Shown here: one piece after another, positions 1-7,895 of the stretch
How positions within the stretch are numbered: the stretch's first letter is position 1
How the letters are laid out: every line of letters begins with the position of its first letter
Source: Azophilus sp965247035
GTDB lineage: Bacteria; Pseudomonadota; Gammaproteobacteria; Pseudomonadales; Azotimanducaceae
Direction of reading: 5' to 3'
NCBI GenBank assembly: GCA_965247035.1
Contig: CBDFGJ010000003.1
Coordinates: 496,001 to 560,000, forward strand
DNA length: 64,000 bases
Notes under the pieces: generated by a model
What the model saw: the letters and a program-made list of their open reading frames with translations, nothing else
Told to the model about the DNA's origin: nothing
Database searches by the model: none
Translations under genes and position numbers: made by a program

Positions 1-688
1 CAGTTTGGCTGTCATAAGCACTCACGTATCCACGTACCGGCCCCATATCGGCACCACCATTGCCGATCAGCACGTTGCCTTCGGCAACCCTTGGAGCTCC
101 TGTAATCGTCAGATTGAGATTTGGGTCGACGGTAAGCGTCTCCCAGGCCAATTCCCCTGAATGGCGATCTATCGCGATGAGTCGACCGTCCAACGTACCC
201 ACGTAGACGTAATTACTCCAAATCGCCGGCCCACGATTGACGGCATCGCAACAGGCCTTGGCCGCTATGACTCTCGGAACTTTCGGGTCGTAGCGCCAGA
301 GTTCCCGGCCATTTACCGCGTCGTATGCATACACGATGCTCCATGCACCAGTCGTATACAAAACACCATCGGCAACGAGGGGTGTGGCTTCAATACCGCG
401 GCTGGTGGGTAAATCCGCGAACCATGCCAGTGAAAGATCGCCAACATTGATTTCGTTGATTTGATCGAGCGGACTAAACCGTTGTTCTGAATAGGTTCGC
501 CCGTGGCTAAGCCACTCTTCCTTAGCCGCCGCTTCGATACGCGCGCCATCAACGGGCTGTAATGACGTTGTCGCTGAATCCAGAACATCCGGTTGCTGCC
601 CACAACCGGATATCCATAGCAAACAGGCCAAGAGAGGAGCGGGCCCGAGCGGCCTACTCCGAAACTCAATGAAAGGTATATTCGACAC
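1..688 (-). CDS. PQQ-dependent dehydrogenase lipoprotein, 3' end beyond window
   Basis: Amino-terminal 229 residues of a quinoprotein alcohol-dehydrogenase-type beta-propeller enzyme, which would oxidise an alcohol or aldehyde in the periplasm. The frame is open from a GTG at 688 to the window edge. Residues 18-29 form a hydrophobic segment ending in a lipobox-like WISGC, so Cys29 may be lipidated. Residues 100-130 read as a propeller blade (GVLYTTGAW, then AYDAVNGRELWRY). Residues 146-147 are the adjacent cysteines (ACCDAVNRG) that form the vicinal disulfide of this family, and VLIGNGGAD follows at 206-214. No ATG lies in this frame upstream of the signal peptide. The GTG overlaps the end of the upstream receptor gene by 23 bases, which suggests translational coupling and joint expression. 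The substrate cannot be told; the carboxyl-terminal domains and any cytochrome domain lie outside the window. Confidence 0.85.
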   Translation of the reverse strand, partial: MSNIPFIEFRSRPLGPAPLLACLLWISGCGQQPDVLDSATTSLQPVDGARIEAAAKEEWLSHGRTYSEQRFSPLDQINEINVGDLSLAWFADLPTSRGIEATPLVADGVLYTTGAWSIVYAYDAVNGRELWRYDPKVPRVIAAKACCDAVNRGPAIWSNYVYVGTLDGRLIAIDRHSGELAWETLTVDPNLNLTITGAPRVAEGNVLIGNGGADMGPVRGYVSAYDSQT

Positions 689-3005
689 TCAGCATACCAG
701 TCCGAGGAGCGATGACCGTCGCCTCCGTGGCACCCGTGAAAAAGGGGTCCGTAAAACCGCTGATAATTACCAGTTCATCGCCAAGATTCCTTCCGTGCGC
801 ACGAATTGCCCAACGACCATCATCACTCGTTAATGAAACCGAGGCATTGACAAGTCCGATTCCTCCCTGACGTAGGGCTGCATTGTTCTGGGCGTCGTTG
901 AAAATTTCACTATTGTAGTTGTACTCAACTCTTGGCGATAAGCTCCATCCGTTGCTGATGGTGAATGCATACGATACGGCGGAGTTGATACTCCACTCCG
1001 GCGTATTGACAAATTTGAATGTCGGCAAGAGGCCAGCAGCTTCCGCAATACCGCCAACTGAAGAATATTTGGCATCCAGATAGCCGATGCCCAGTTCAAT
1101 ATTCAGGCCATCCACAGGCGCCGCCAACAATTCCAGTTCAAACCCGGAAATTTCGCCTGAAGCCGCATTCGCTGTTGTGTTTCCTGCAGATGCGTCTTCC
1201 AATACAGTGACTTGTATATCGCTGTAATCACTGAAAAAATAGGCGCCGTTGAGTCTTGCTCGGCCGTCCGCAAAGGTCGTCTTGAACCCAACCTCATAGC
1301 TTTCGACGAATTCAGGTTGCGCAGTAGGAATGTCCTGTCTCGGTGGAAAAATCCGCTGAGTAAAGGTGGCGCCCTTAAAGCTGTCGGAAAACGACACATA
1401 GCCCATCGTATTTTCGCCAAAATGCCGTGACAGGTTTATGTGAAAATTCGGCTCCTGCACATCGACAGTTTCCGGCGTTGTCGGCAAAATCGCAAAACCT
1501 GCTGGGAAACCAAACAATTCGTCCCTTGCGATAAATTGCTCTGCCTGGAAAGATTTTTCTTCATCCGTGTATCGACCGCCAAGCGTCAAGCTCCAGTCAT
1601 CGTTCAGGTCATACGTGCCCTGAGCAAACAGGGCTTTGCTCGTGTTGTCGATGCATCCACCGCTGGAAAACGTCGCTCCATACAGATAGACAAGATCCAG
1701 ATGACAACCGTCTTCCTCAAAATAGAATGCACCGACAATCCAATTTAGTGCGCCCCCGCTGGCCGTGCCTTTGAGCTGGAATTCCTGCGAAAACTGGTCT
1801 TGATCGAAATCGTTTACGGTAGCCACAATTTCCATGGGCGAACCGTCTTCGTCGCGACTCCAGAAACCTTCCAGCGACCGCACCGACGTGATTGACACCA
1901 ACTCAAGTGAGTCGGAAATTGACCAGCTTGCGTTGACGGCGAAACCGTCCAGATCCAGATCCGCTGCCGGCTGCAATGGCCGAGTTGCGTCGGTCAGCAA
2001 CTCGGGCACATTTGAGTTGACGACGCCGAATGTGCGATAAGGATCGTCTCTCGTAACCGTCCACTGACTATTGAAGCACGTTGGATTCGTAAGGCGTGAG
2101 GGGGCGCCGAAGTCGGCGCATACTGCGTCTGGAATTATGCCAAACCGCGTTGGGTCGGATGTGATTGCACCACTTGCCGCATCGAGTACGCCATTGAACA
2201 CCAAGGGCAAGAATGCATCTTCAAAGTTCTCAAAGTGAATATTTGAGGTATGCGTCTCTCGTTCGCGTGTCCCGTCGTATGTGAACGAAATACTAAAATT
2301 GTCGGTCGGATCAAATTTGAATGACGCCCGATACGCAAGCGAATCCTCATCACCCCAGTCGGGCTGGCCCGGAATTTGATTTATTACAAATCCGTCTGCG
2401 GTTTTGCTCGATACGGCAGCACTGAAGGCCGCTCTATCGGAAATCGGAATGTTCACGTTGCCACGCGCGTGCACCCGCCCGAAACTGCCTGCTCCCAGCT
2501 CAATGCCTCCGGATAATTCATCGTTCGGTTGTTTACTTACGATATTTATCGCCCCACCTATTGTGTTGCGGCCAAACAGCGTGCCCTGTGGCCCACGCAA
2601 TATCTCTACGTTTGCCACATCGATGACGTCGAGCACACCGCCAACTGAACGGGCAATGTATACACCGTCCAGATACAGCCCGACCCCCGGGTCGGTTGGC
2701 AGGGACCAATCAGGTTGGCCAACGCCACGAATGTAGATTGCAGCTGCACTGCTGGTCGGATTGATGGCTGAAGTGAAGTCAAAGACTAGATTGGGTGTGT
2801 AGTCAGCTATTTGAGATGCATCACTGATACCCCGAATCTTAATGTCTTCTTCGCCCATTGCCGTTATGGATATTGGCGTGTCTTGCAGACTTTCGCCGCG
2901 TTTCCTGGCGGTGACGACAATCTCCTCAATTTGCGCAAAAACCGGCTCTGCAATGAGGAGCATGCTCACCATCACGATTCCAAAAAATTGCTTGTTCATT
3001 GCCAT
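666..3005 (-). CDS. TonB-dependent outer-membrane receptor
   Basis: A 779-residue outer-membrane active transporter. It starts with a signal peptide ending near VFA-QIEE, then a TonB box (EEIVVTARKR), a plug domain (DTPISITAMG to RGPQGTLFGRNTIGGAIN) and a long beta-barrel ending in EYTFH with a terminal aromatic-type strand. ATG 3005 is preferred because a purine-rich AGGGGGAAAG precedes it; ATG 2999 and a longer ATG at 3026 are alternatives. The architecture resembles the large receptor group found beside catabolic genes in marine and sphingomonad-like bacteria rather than a classical siderophore receptor, but the ligand is unknown. It overlaps the PQQ dehydrogenase gene downstream, so uptake and periplasmic oxidation of one substrate is a reasonable inference. 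Confidence 0.92.
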   Translation of the reverse strand: MAMNKQFFGIVMVSMLLIAEPVFAQIEEIVVTARKRGESLQDTPISITAMGEEDIKIRGISDASQIADYTPNLVFDFTSAINPTSSAAAIYIRGVGQPDWSLPTDPGVGLYLDGVYIARSVGGVLDVIDVANVEILRGPQGTLFGRNTIGGAINIVSKQPNDELSGGIELGAGSFGRVHARGNVNIPISDRAAFSAAVSSKTADGFVINQIPGQPDWGDEDSLAYRASFKFDPTDNFSISFTYDGTRERETHTSNIHFENFEDAFLPLVFNGVLDAASGAITSDPTRFGIIPDAVCADFGAPSRLTNPTCFNSQWTVTRDDPYRTFGVVNSNVPELLTDATRPLQPAADLDLDGFAVNASWSISDSLELVSITSVRSLEGFWSRDEDGSPMEIVATVNDFDQDQFSQEFQLKGTASGGALNWIVGAFYFEEDGCHLDLVYLYGATFSSGGCIDNTSKALFAQGTYDLNDDWSLTLGGRYTDEEKSFQAEQFIARDELFGFPAGFAILPTTPETVDVQEPNFHINLSRHFGENTMGYVSFSDSFKGATFTQRIFPPRQDIPTAQPEFVESYEVGFKTTFADGRARLNGAYFFSDYSDIQVTVLEDASAGNTTANAASGEISGFELELLAAPVDGLNIELGIGYLDAKYSSVGGIAEAAGLLPTFKFVNTPEWSINSAVSYAFTISNGWSLSPRVEYNYNSEIFNDAQNNAALRQGGIGLVNASVSLTSDDGRWAIRAHGRNLGDELVIISGFTDPFFTGATEATVIAPRTGMLSVEYTFH

Positions 3006-3052
3006 CTGGCTTTCCCCCTGCTGCAATCGCGAATCTTAACTCAATGCCTAAT

Positions 3053-3067
3053 GTGTACTGTATACAC
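3053..3067. promoter_or_regulatory. GTATAC palindrome upstream of receptor gene (candidate GntR operator)
   Basis: The sequence GTGTACTGTATACAC has GTATAC at 3060-3065 inside a larger imperfect palindrome, about 50 bases upstream of the receptor start. FCD-type GntR regulators commonly bind palindromes centred on GTATAC. A regulator of that class is encoded at 4478, and two further GTATAC boxes lie before the transporter cluster at 6026-6038. Operator function is inferred from these facts only. Confidence 0.4.
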
Positions 3068-3089
3068 GAGTGCTTATACGCAGTCAAAC

Positions 3090-3124
3090 CGGGGAACCAG
3101 GCAATTACCGTGATCGGTTGCAAC
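3090..3124 (+). repeat. 35-bp direct repeat, left copy, bounding an IS remnant block
   Basis: This stretch, from CGGGGAACCAGG through GATCGGTTGCAAC, recurs with two mismatches at 4358-4392 in the same orientation. The two copies bracket the degenerate IS481 block. A partial third copy (TACCGTGATCGGTTGCAAC) lies at 3636 inside the block. The repeat may be the end of another element or the trace of a duplication. Confidence 0.7.
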
Positions 3125-4355
3125 ACTGTGATATCGTGCACTTTTATGTTCTACCGGTCGCTTGGTCGCTAGGTCAATCTGGCTGGCCCAGGCCACGTCC
3201 GAATGCGGCGGTGGCGCAGGAGCGGGAGCGGGCCTTGACCTGGATGCTTTTGGTGATTGGGTCCTTGGCGTGGAACTGCTTGAAGACCCTGCCGTCGGCA
3301 TGCACGGTCATGTGGTCGAACTTGGACGGGTTCGCCGGGCCGTTGCGATTTGCGGCCGGGGGCGAGGCGTTGGGCGTGGGAGCTGGAGCAGTTGCGGCGG
3401 CCGCTTGCTGCCCGCCCGCCCTTCGCAGTGGCTGGTTGGTGCTGCGTGGCCGGTGCGCACGCCATGGGCGAGGATCCGGCCGACAGTGGCGGCGCTCAGT
3501 GTGAAGCCGGGGTTACGGCGGAGGATGGCGTGGATGGTGGTGCGCCCGTTCCAGGGCCGGGCGCTCGGTCTCGACCAAGCGGCGGTCGTGATGGGTCCGC
3601 TGCCGGGGCCGGACCCGGCGCGGGCGGGTGCTGCTACCGTGATCGGTTGCAACACTATGATATCGTGCATGTTCATGTTCTACTGGTCGCTAGGCCAATC
3701 TGGCTGGCCCAAGCCACGTCCGAATGCGGCGGTGGCGCAGGAGCGGGCCTTGGCCTGGATGCTTTTGGTGATTGGGTCCTTGGCATGGAACTGCTTGAAG
3801 GCCCTGCCGTCGACATGCACGGTCATGTGGTCGAACTGGACGGGTTCGCCGGGCCGTTGCGATTTGCGGCCGGGAGCGAGGCGTTGGGCGTGGGAGCTGG
3901 AGCAGTTGCGGCGGCGCTTGCTGCCCGCCCTTCGCAGTGGCTGGCGGGTGCTGCGCGACCGGCGCGCACGCCATGGGCGAGGATCCGGCCGACAGTGGCG
4001 GCGCTCAGTGTGAAGCCGGGGTTACGGCGGAGGATGGCGTGGATGGTGGTGCGCCCGTTCCAGGGCCGGCGGTGGCGCTCGGCCTCGACCAAGCGGCGGT
4101 CGTGATGGGTCCACTGCCGGGGCCGGACCCGGCGCGGGCGGGTTGGGAATCGGTCAGGTCCACCGGCAGGCGCTTGCAGGCGAGAGGGCATGCGTGCAAC
4201 AGCCTCATGTTCAGGCTCCTTTGTGTTTTGACAAAACAAGTGTGCCTGAATCGGCGGCGACCGGAGTCCGCAGCCCGGCAACCTGTCGGAACCAGCGTAC
4301 AAACGCGCCGAAAATCGCCGGGGCCAAAATTCCGGAATGTGTCTGAACCAATACA
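3107..4355 (-). mobile_element. IS481-family remnants, two tandem truncated copies
   Basis: On the minus strand the block encodes pieces of an IS481-type DDE transposase: TIHAILRRNPGFTLSAATVGRILAHG, then the HAQRLAPGRKSQRP linker, then the start of the integrase core (MTVHVDGRAFKQFHAKDP). It is a partial tandem duplication. About 3107-3635 repeats as 3636-4150, each copy broken off at the same point in the core, so the second aspartate and the glutamate are missing. Only the copy at higher coordinates keeps the outer inverted repeat, ending at 4355 (TGTATTGGTTCAGACAC read outward on the minus strand). Frames are interrupted, so no active transposase is expected. The long plus-strand open frames here are shadows caused by very high GC. 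Confidence 0.8.
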
Positions 4356-4357
4356 AT

Positions 4358-4392
4358 CGGGGAACCAGGTAATTACCGTGATCGATTGCAAC
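4358..4392 (+). repeat. 35-bp direct repeat, right copy
   Basis: This is the partner of 3090-3124, same orientation with two mismatches. It abuts the outer IS end at 4355 with two bases between. Pairing with the left copy suggests the whole IS block was inserted or duplicated as a unit. Confidence 0.7.
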
Positions 4393-4477
4393 TCAAAATG
4401 AATGGTTGCCTGATCCCTCGCGATCGTGGTTACTATTGCTTCAACTTAAGAGACCTACCGGGCACAATCACAGACAA

Positions 4478-5134
4478 ATGCAAATATCGAAACTGAACAA
4501 AAAAACCCCTCTTGGTATACAGGCGTACGACACGCTTAAAGACGCCATCGTCTGTGGTCGATTGCAGGCTGGCTTCCGAGTTACCGAGGAAAAGGCCGCT
4601 GACTTTCTGGGAATATCCCGAACGCCGGCACGAGAAGCCCTGCGACTGCTGGGCCAGGAGGGCATTCTTGATCGGAGCACACGAGGCGGCTACACAGTGC
4701 CAACACCGTCGCTTGCGAAAGTCACAAAAATCACCGAGGTCCGAAAGCTATTGGAACCCTACGCCGCGCAATTGACAGCTTCGCGTATACGGGATGAAGA
4801 AGTTAGTGACCTTCGCAACGCAATTGACGATGAATGGAATGTAATTGACGACGAAGGTCTCGGCGTATTTGTCTCGGCCAATTGCGCTGTGAGGACTTTA
4901 TTGTACGAACTGTGTGGAAACGCACAGTTGGTGGACTGCATCGCGAGGTACTCGGACCACTTGCAGTTCATAGGAGCACGCACTTTGGTTGACAAAAAAA
5001 TGCGCGAAGTGGCCGTGAACGGACACGAACGAATATTTGCAGCGGTCTCCGCTCGAGACGCGAAAGGCGCGGCAACCGCCACGCTACAGCAAATTAATGC
5101 TGCGCAACGGGCCGCCGAAGAAAAATTGCAATAG
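4478..5134 (+). CDS. GntR family regulator, FCD subgroup
   Basis: A 218-residue DNA-binding regulator. Residues 8-75 are a GntR winged helix-turn-helix (TPLGIQAYDTLKDAIVCG, then FLGISRTPAREALRLL, then GGYTVP). About 80-215 is an all-helical FCD ligand domain. ATG 4478 (MQISKLNKK) matches the usual family start; an ATG at 4406 would add a non-conserved leader. FCD domains usually carry one Asp and three His as metal ligands. Here the His in NGHERIF is kept, but the helix that usually holds D-x-x-FH reads FVSANCAVRTLL, and the last His position reads TLQQI, so metal binding may be altered. It is flanked by IS remnants on both sides. Likely targets are the receptor upstream and the transporter cluster downstream, both preceded by GTATAC palindromes. 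Confidence 0.88.
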   Translation: MQISKLNKKTPLGIQAYDTLKDAIVCGRLQAGFRVTEEKAADFLGISRTPAREALRLLGQEGILDRSTRGGYTVPTPSLAKVTKITEVRKLLEPYAAQLTASRIRDEEVSDLRNAIDDEWNVIDDEGLGVFVSANCAVRTLLYELCGNAQLVDCIARYSDHLQFIGARTLVDKKMREVAVNGHERIFAAVSARDAKGAATATLQQINAAQRAAEEKLQ

Positions 5135-5269
5135 GTCATGCGTCGAATACCGTTGACTCCACCGAGTCCTAAAGAACGGTTGGTTTTGAAGAACCTTCGG
5201 TACCTGCTCTAATGCCAGGCGAATCCTGACGACCTTCCACGACGATAACTTTTCTGTAGTTTCTCTTGC

Positions 5270-6007
5270 TGTATTGGCTCAGACACATTCCGGAATTTTG
5301 GCCCCGGCGATTTTCGGCGCGTTTGTGCGCTGGTCCCGACGGGTCGGCGGGCTGCGGGGCGCACCGCCGCGGCGGTCTCACAGCCCTCGCTCCGCGCAGC
5401 ACCCGCCAGCCACTGCGAAGGGCGGGCTCGCAGCAAGCGGCCGCCGCAATTTCTCCAGCTCCCACGCCCAACGCCTCGCTCCCGGCCGCAAATCACAACG
5501 GCCCAGCGAACCCGTCCAGTTCGACCACATGACCGTGCATGTCGACGGCAGGGCCTTCAAGCAGTTCCACGCCAAGGACCCAATCACCAAAAGCATCCAG
5601 GCCAAGGCCCGCTCCCGCTCCTGTGCCACCGCCACTGACTTCCTCCACGAGGTCCTGCAGCGCATGCCCGTCCACTCCCTCCGTGCAGGTCGATGGCGGC
5701 TACGGGGTCATGCAGGAATTCGAGACCGCCCGCCGCGACGCCGGCATCCCCCTCCATGTCCTCCCGCCCCGCCGTCCCGACATCAACGGTGGCGTCGAGC
5801 GCAGCAACCGCGCCCTGCGCTCTGGGTTCTGGTCCGTCCACCGCGGCGACCTCACCATCAGCGCAGTGGACCGAGCCCTGGACCGCCACCTCCACGACCA
5901 CGTCCGGCCCCACCATGCCCTTGGCTTGTTGACGCCAGCTGAATTCGCGGACAAGCTCTCTCTCGCTGCCTGACCCGCAAAATTCCGAGATGTACTGAGC
6001 CAGTACA
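5270..6007 (+). mobile_element. Internally deleted IS481-family element with intact ends and target duplication
   Basis: A 738-bp element with imperfect terminal inverted repeats, left TGTATTGGCTCAGACACATT and right (read inward) TGTACTGGCTCAGTACATC. It is flanked by the 5-bp direct repeat CTTGC at 5265-5269 and 6008-6012. Compared with the 1190-bp copy at 15159 it lacks the amino-terminal helix-turn-helix part of the transposase and has a frameshift near 5680. The distal frame still reads VQVDGGYGVMQEFETARRDAG through NGGVERSNR to HHALGLLTPAEFADKLSLAA. Good ends and a perfect duplication on a gene that cannot encode a working transposase suggest mobilisation in trans. Confidence 0.88.
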
Positions 6008-6025
6008 CTTGCTTGCGTATTTTTA

Positions 6026-6038
6026 GTATACCGTATAC
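6026..6038. promoter_or_regulatory. Two GTATAC boxes upstream of transporter cluster (candidate GntR operator)
   Basis: GTATAC occurs at 6026-6031 and again at 6033-6038, separated by one base. It lies just right of the IS copy and upstream of the aldehyde dehydrogenase remnant and the symporter cluster. It matches the core of the site at 3060-3065. Autoregulated control by the GntR protein at 4478 is inferred; the IS insertion now separates regulator and site. Confidence 0.4.
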
Positions 6039-6080
6039 ATTGACGTGAACGATTAGCTGGTATGTAGGGTGGGGAGAATC

Positions 6081-6236
6081 ATGGCTAGTGTAGCCGCCAT
6101 GGAGAACGACCTTCCCGTGCTGTCGCCGGGTGCTGCAGCTTTTTTGGCAAGTCATCACAAGATGACCATTGGCGGAAAACCGATCGACGCGATCCGGCAC
6201 CATACCGAACTTAAGACGGTCACAATGGCGCTCTAG
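6081..6236 (+). pseudogene. Aldehyde dehydrogenase, amino-terminal remnant
   Basis: A 51-codon frame beginning MASVAAMENDLPVLSPGA and continuing AAFLASHHKMTIGGKPIDA. The stretch LPVLSP..AAFLASHHKMTIGGKPIDA matches the start of NAD-dependent aldehyde dehydrogenases of the phenylacetaldehyde type, where a Leu-rich lead and (K)(L/M)xIGGxWVDA precede the Rossmann domain. After about residue 34 the similarity stops and the frame ends at 6236, so over 90 percent of the enzyme is missing. It has a usable start and GGGGAG before it, so a short peptide could still be made. It probably marks a deletion between the promoter and the symporter genes. Confidence 0.55.
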
Positions 6237-6273
6237 TCGCAACACATTAGAGAGTCTTTCGGGGAGAGATACG

Positions 6274-6429
6274 GTGCTAAGTTGGTATATTCCGTGGGGC
6301 AATATTGACTGGATTTTGCGTATAGAAATAATCATTTGGGTTTGTTGCCTGATTGCTGCCTATTGGATTAGCTGGAGAACTCTGGTCAAGAAGCGACCGT
6401 GGTTACGATCTAAGAAGAAAATGACGTGA
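6274..6429 (+). CDS. Small membrane protein coupled to symporter gene
   Basis: A 51-residue frame from GTG 6274, preceded by GGGGAGAG. It has one predicted membrane helix (about residues 10-31, WILRIEIIIWVCCLIAAYW) followed by a very basic tail (KKRPWLRSKKK). Its TGA overlaps the GTG start of the sodium:solute symporter by four bases, a sign of translational coupling. Small one-helix or two-helix partners are known upstream of some symporters of this family, so an accessory or assembly role for the carrier is inferred. I do not recognise a named family. An ATG-started longer frame from 6169 overlaps the remnant gene and is less likely. Confidence 0.6.
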   Translation: MLSWYIPWGNIDWILRIEIIIWVCCLIAAYWISWRTLVKKRPWLRSKKKMT

Positions 6430-7877
6430 GTCTAGAGGGTATACTCTTTCTTGCTTTCTTGAGTGTCAGTTTCTTAATCGGGACAGTGGCTTCTCGCTTC
6501 GTCAGCAACGTTTCCGATTTCTATGTCGCCGGCGCTCGAATGCCCTGGTTTCTTCTGGTCGGTACCTTTATCGCCTCTAACGTTAGCGCCGGCTTGTTTC
6601 TCGGCGCCACCAATATGACCGGCGACAGCGGCTACGCAATATGGGCTGCCTACTTTACAACCAGTATTGGGTTCGTTCTTGGCATCGCGCATGTCGGCGT
6701 CAAAGTTCGTCGCATGGCGGACTCCTACGAGGTTCTCGATTTCGCCGACATTCTAGCGACTCGATATCAAAGTCGAGAATCCAAAGTGCGCATCGTGACT
6801 ACAGCAATTTTGCCGATCGTGTACATCCCGACTCTTGCCGCACAGTTGATCGGCCTTGCAATCATCGCGAGTGGTGTATTCGAGCTTCCCTACACTACTG
6901 TTCTTGCCGTGATAATGCTGGCAGTGATTGTTTACACAATGCTGGGCGGCATGTTGGGTGTGATTTGGAGTGACGGTTTCCAGTTTGTTGTTTTGATTGT
7001 TGGCTTACTCATCGCTGTGCCTATTGCCATGACCAATTTCGGTTCTGGCGATGCCGCCGCGGGGTGGAAGTCGCTCAGTGACAGCCTCCCTGAACTACAC
7101 ACTTGGACATCGGAAAGCTGGCCTTGGTTTATCGTCCTAGGTCAACTCGTGTGGATATTCTCTATACCGATACAACCCCACTTAGTTACCCGGTTCTTAA
7201 CGGCAAAGAATGAACGTAGTATCTTGATTGCCCTTCCTGTGTGTCTAACTGCTGGATTTATTATCTACTTGTCGACCGTTCCCATCGGTCTGTTGGGTAA
7301 GGCTGTCAGCCAGGGTGCACCTGACGGTGGGTATTACTATATTCAATTGGCCCGAACGCTGCTTGGTCCGTGGCTCGGTGCATTTGCACTGGCCGGTATT
7401 GCCGCTGCCGCATTGTCAACCTGCTCCACCGTACTGATTGTGACCGGCCAATCCCTATCTCGCGAGATTTACCAGAAATGGCTGGTACCAGAAGCTACGG
7501 AAAAACAGGCATTGGGGGCCGCACGTCTTGCAATCCTGATTGTTGGTGGAATAACGTTCGCCATCGCGTACTCTCAATTGTTGGGAATCTTTTGGTTAGT
7601 CGTGCTGTCCGCGTCGCTTCTCGCATCGATATTTTTTGTACCACTTTTTTTCGGCTTGTTCATCAGAAAATGTGGCTCCTCCGGCGCATTGACGGCAATG
7701 ATTGCTGGTGGCAGTACAGCACTTGCCGTGTTTGCATTTAATAAACATTTTGGTACACACTATTTCATCAGCGAAGTATTCGCAGGAGTGTCGGCCAGTG
7801 CGATTGCAATGTTTGTCGCAAATCATTTCTATCCGGCGTCCGCCGCTGAAAGAGACGTCGTCGATTCAATATCCTAA
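6426..7877 (+). CDS. Sodium:solute symporter (SSS family)
   Basis: A 483-residue inner-membrane carrier using the sodium gradient. The sequence is hydrophobic throughout, with about 13 predicted helices. Residues 29-60 contain the family hallmark SDFYVAGARMPWFLLV followed by GTFIASNVSAGLFLGA. ALAGIAAAALSTCSTVLIV near residue 325 corresponds to the sodium-site helix containing conserved Ser/Thr. The start is a GTG overlapping the preceding small gene. Substrates of the family range from proline and pantothenate to sugars and carboxylates; the neighbouring amine or amino acid enzymes favour a nitrogenous substrate, but the sequence does not decide it. Confidence 0.9.
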   Translation: MSLEGILFLAFLSVSFLIGTVASRFVSNVSDFYVAGARMPWFLLVGTFIASNVSAGLFLGATNMTGDSGYAIWAAYFTTSIGFVLGIAHVGVKVRRMADSYEVLDFADILATRYQSRESKVRIVTTAILPIVYIPTLAAQLIGLAIIASGVFELPYTTVLAVIMLAVIVYTMLGGMLGVIWSDGFQFVVLIVGLLIAVPIAMTNFGSGDAAAGWKSLSDSLPELHTWTSESWPWFIVLGQLVWIFSIPIQPHLVTRFLTAKNERSILIALPVCLTAGFIIYLSTVPIGLLGKAVSQGAPDGGYYYIQLARTLLGPWLGAFALAGIAAAALSTCSTVLIVTGQSLSREIYQKWLVPEATEKQALGAARLAILIVGGITFAIAYSQLLGIFWLVVLSASLLASIFFVPLFFGLFIRKCGSSGALTAMIAGGSTALAVFAFNKHFGTHYFISEVFAGVSASAIAMFVANHFYPASAAERDVVDSIS

Positions 7878-7895
7878 CCGTAGGTAGTCCAAATT

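Noticed and set aside
313..669. 118-codon minus-strand ORF at the left edge
   Set aside because: It is out of frame with the PQQ dehydrogenase, which has family motifs and a lipoprotein signal in the GTG 688 frame.
3162..4105. Long plus-strand ORFs of 250-280 codons
   Set aside because: Shadows of the GC-rich IS481 remnants coded on the minus strand; their repeated composition has no family pattern.
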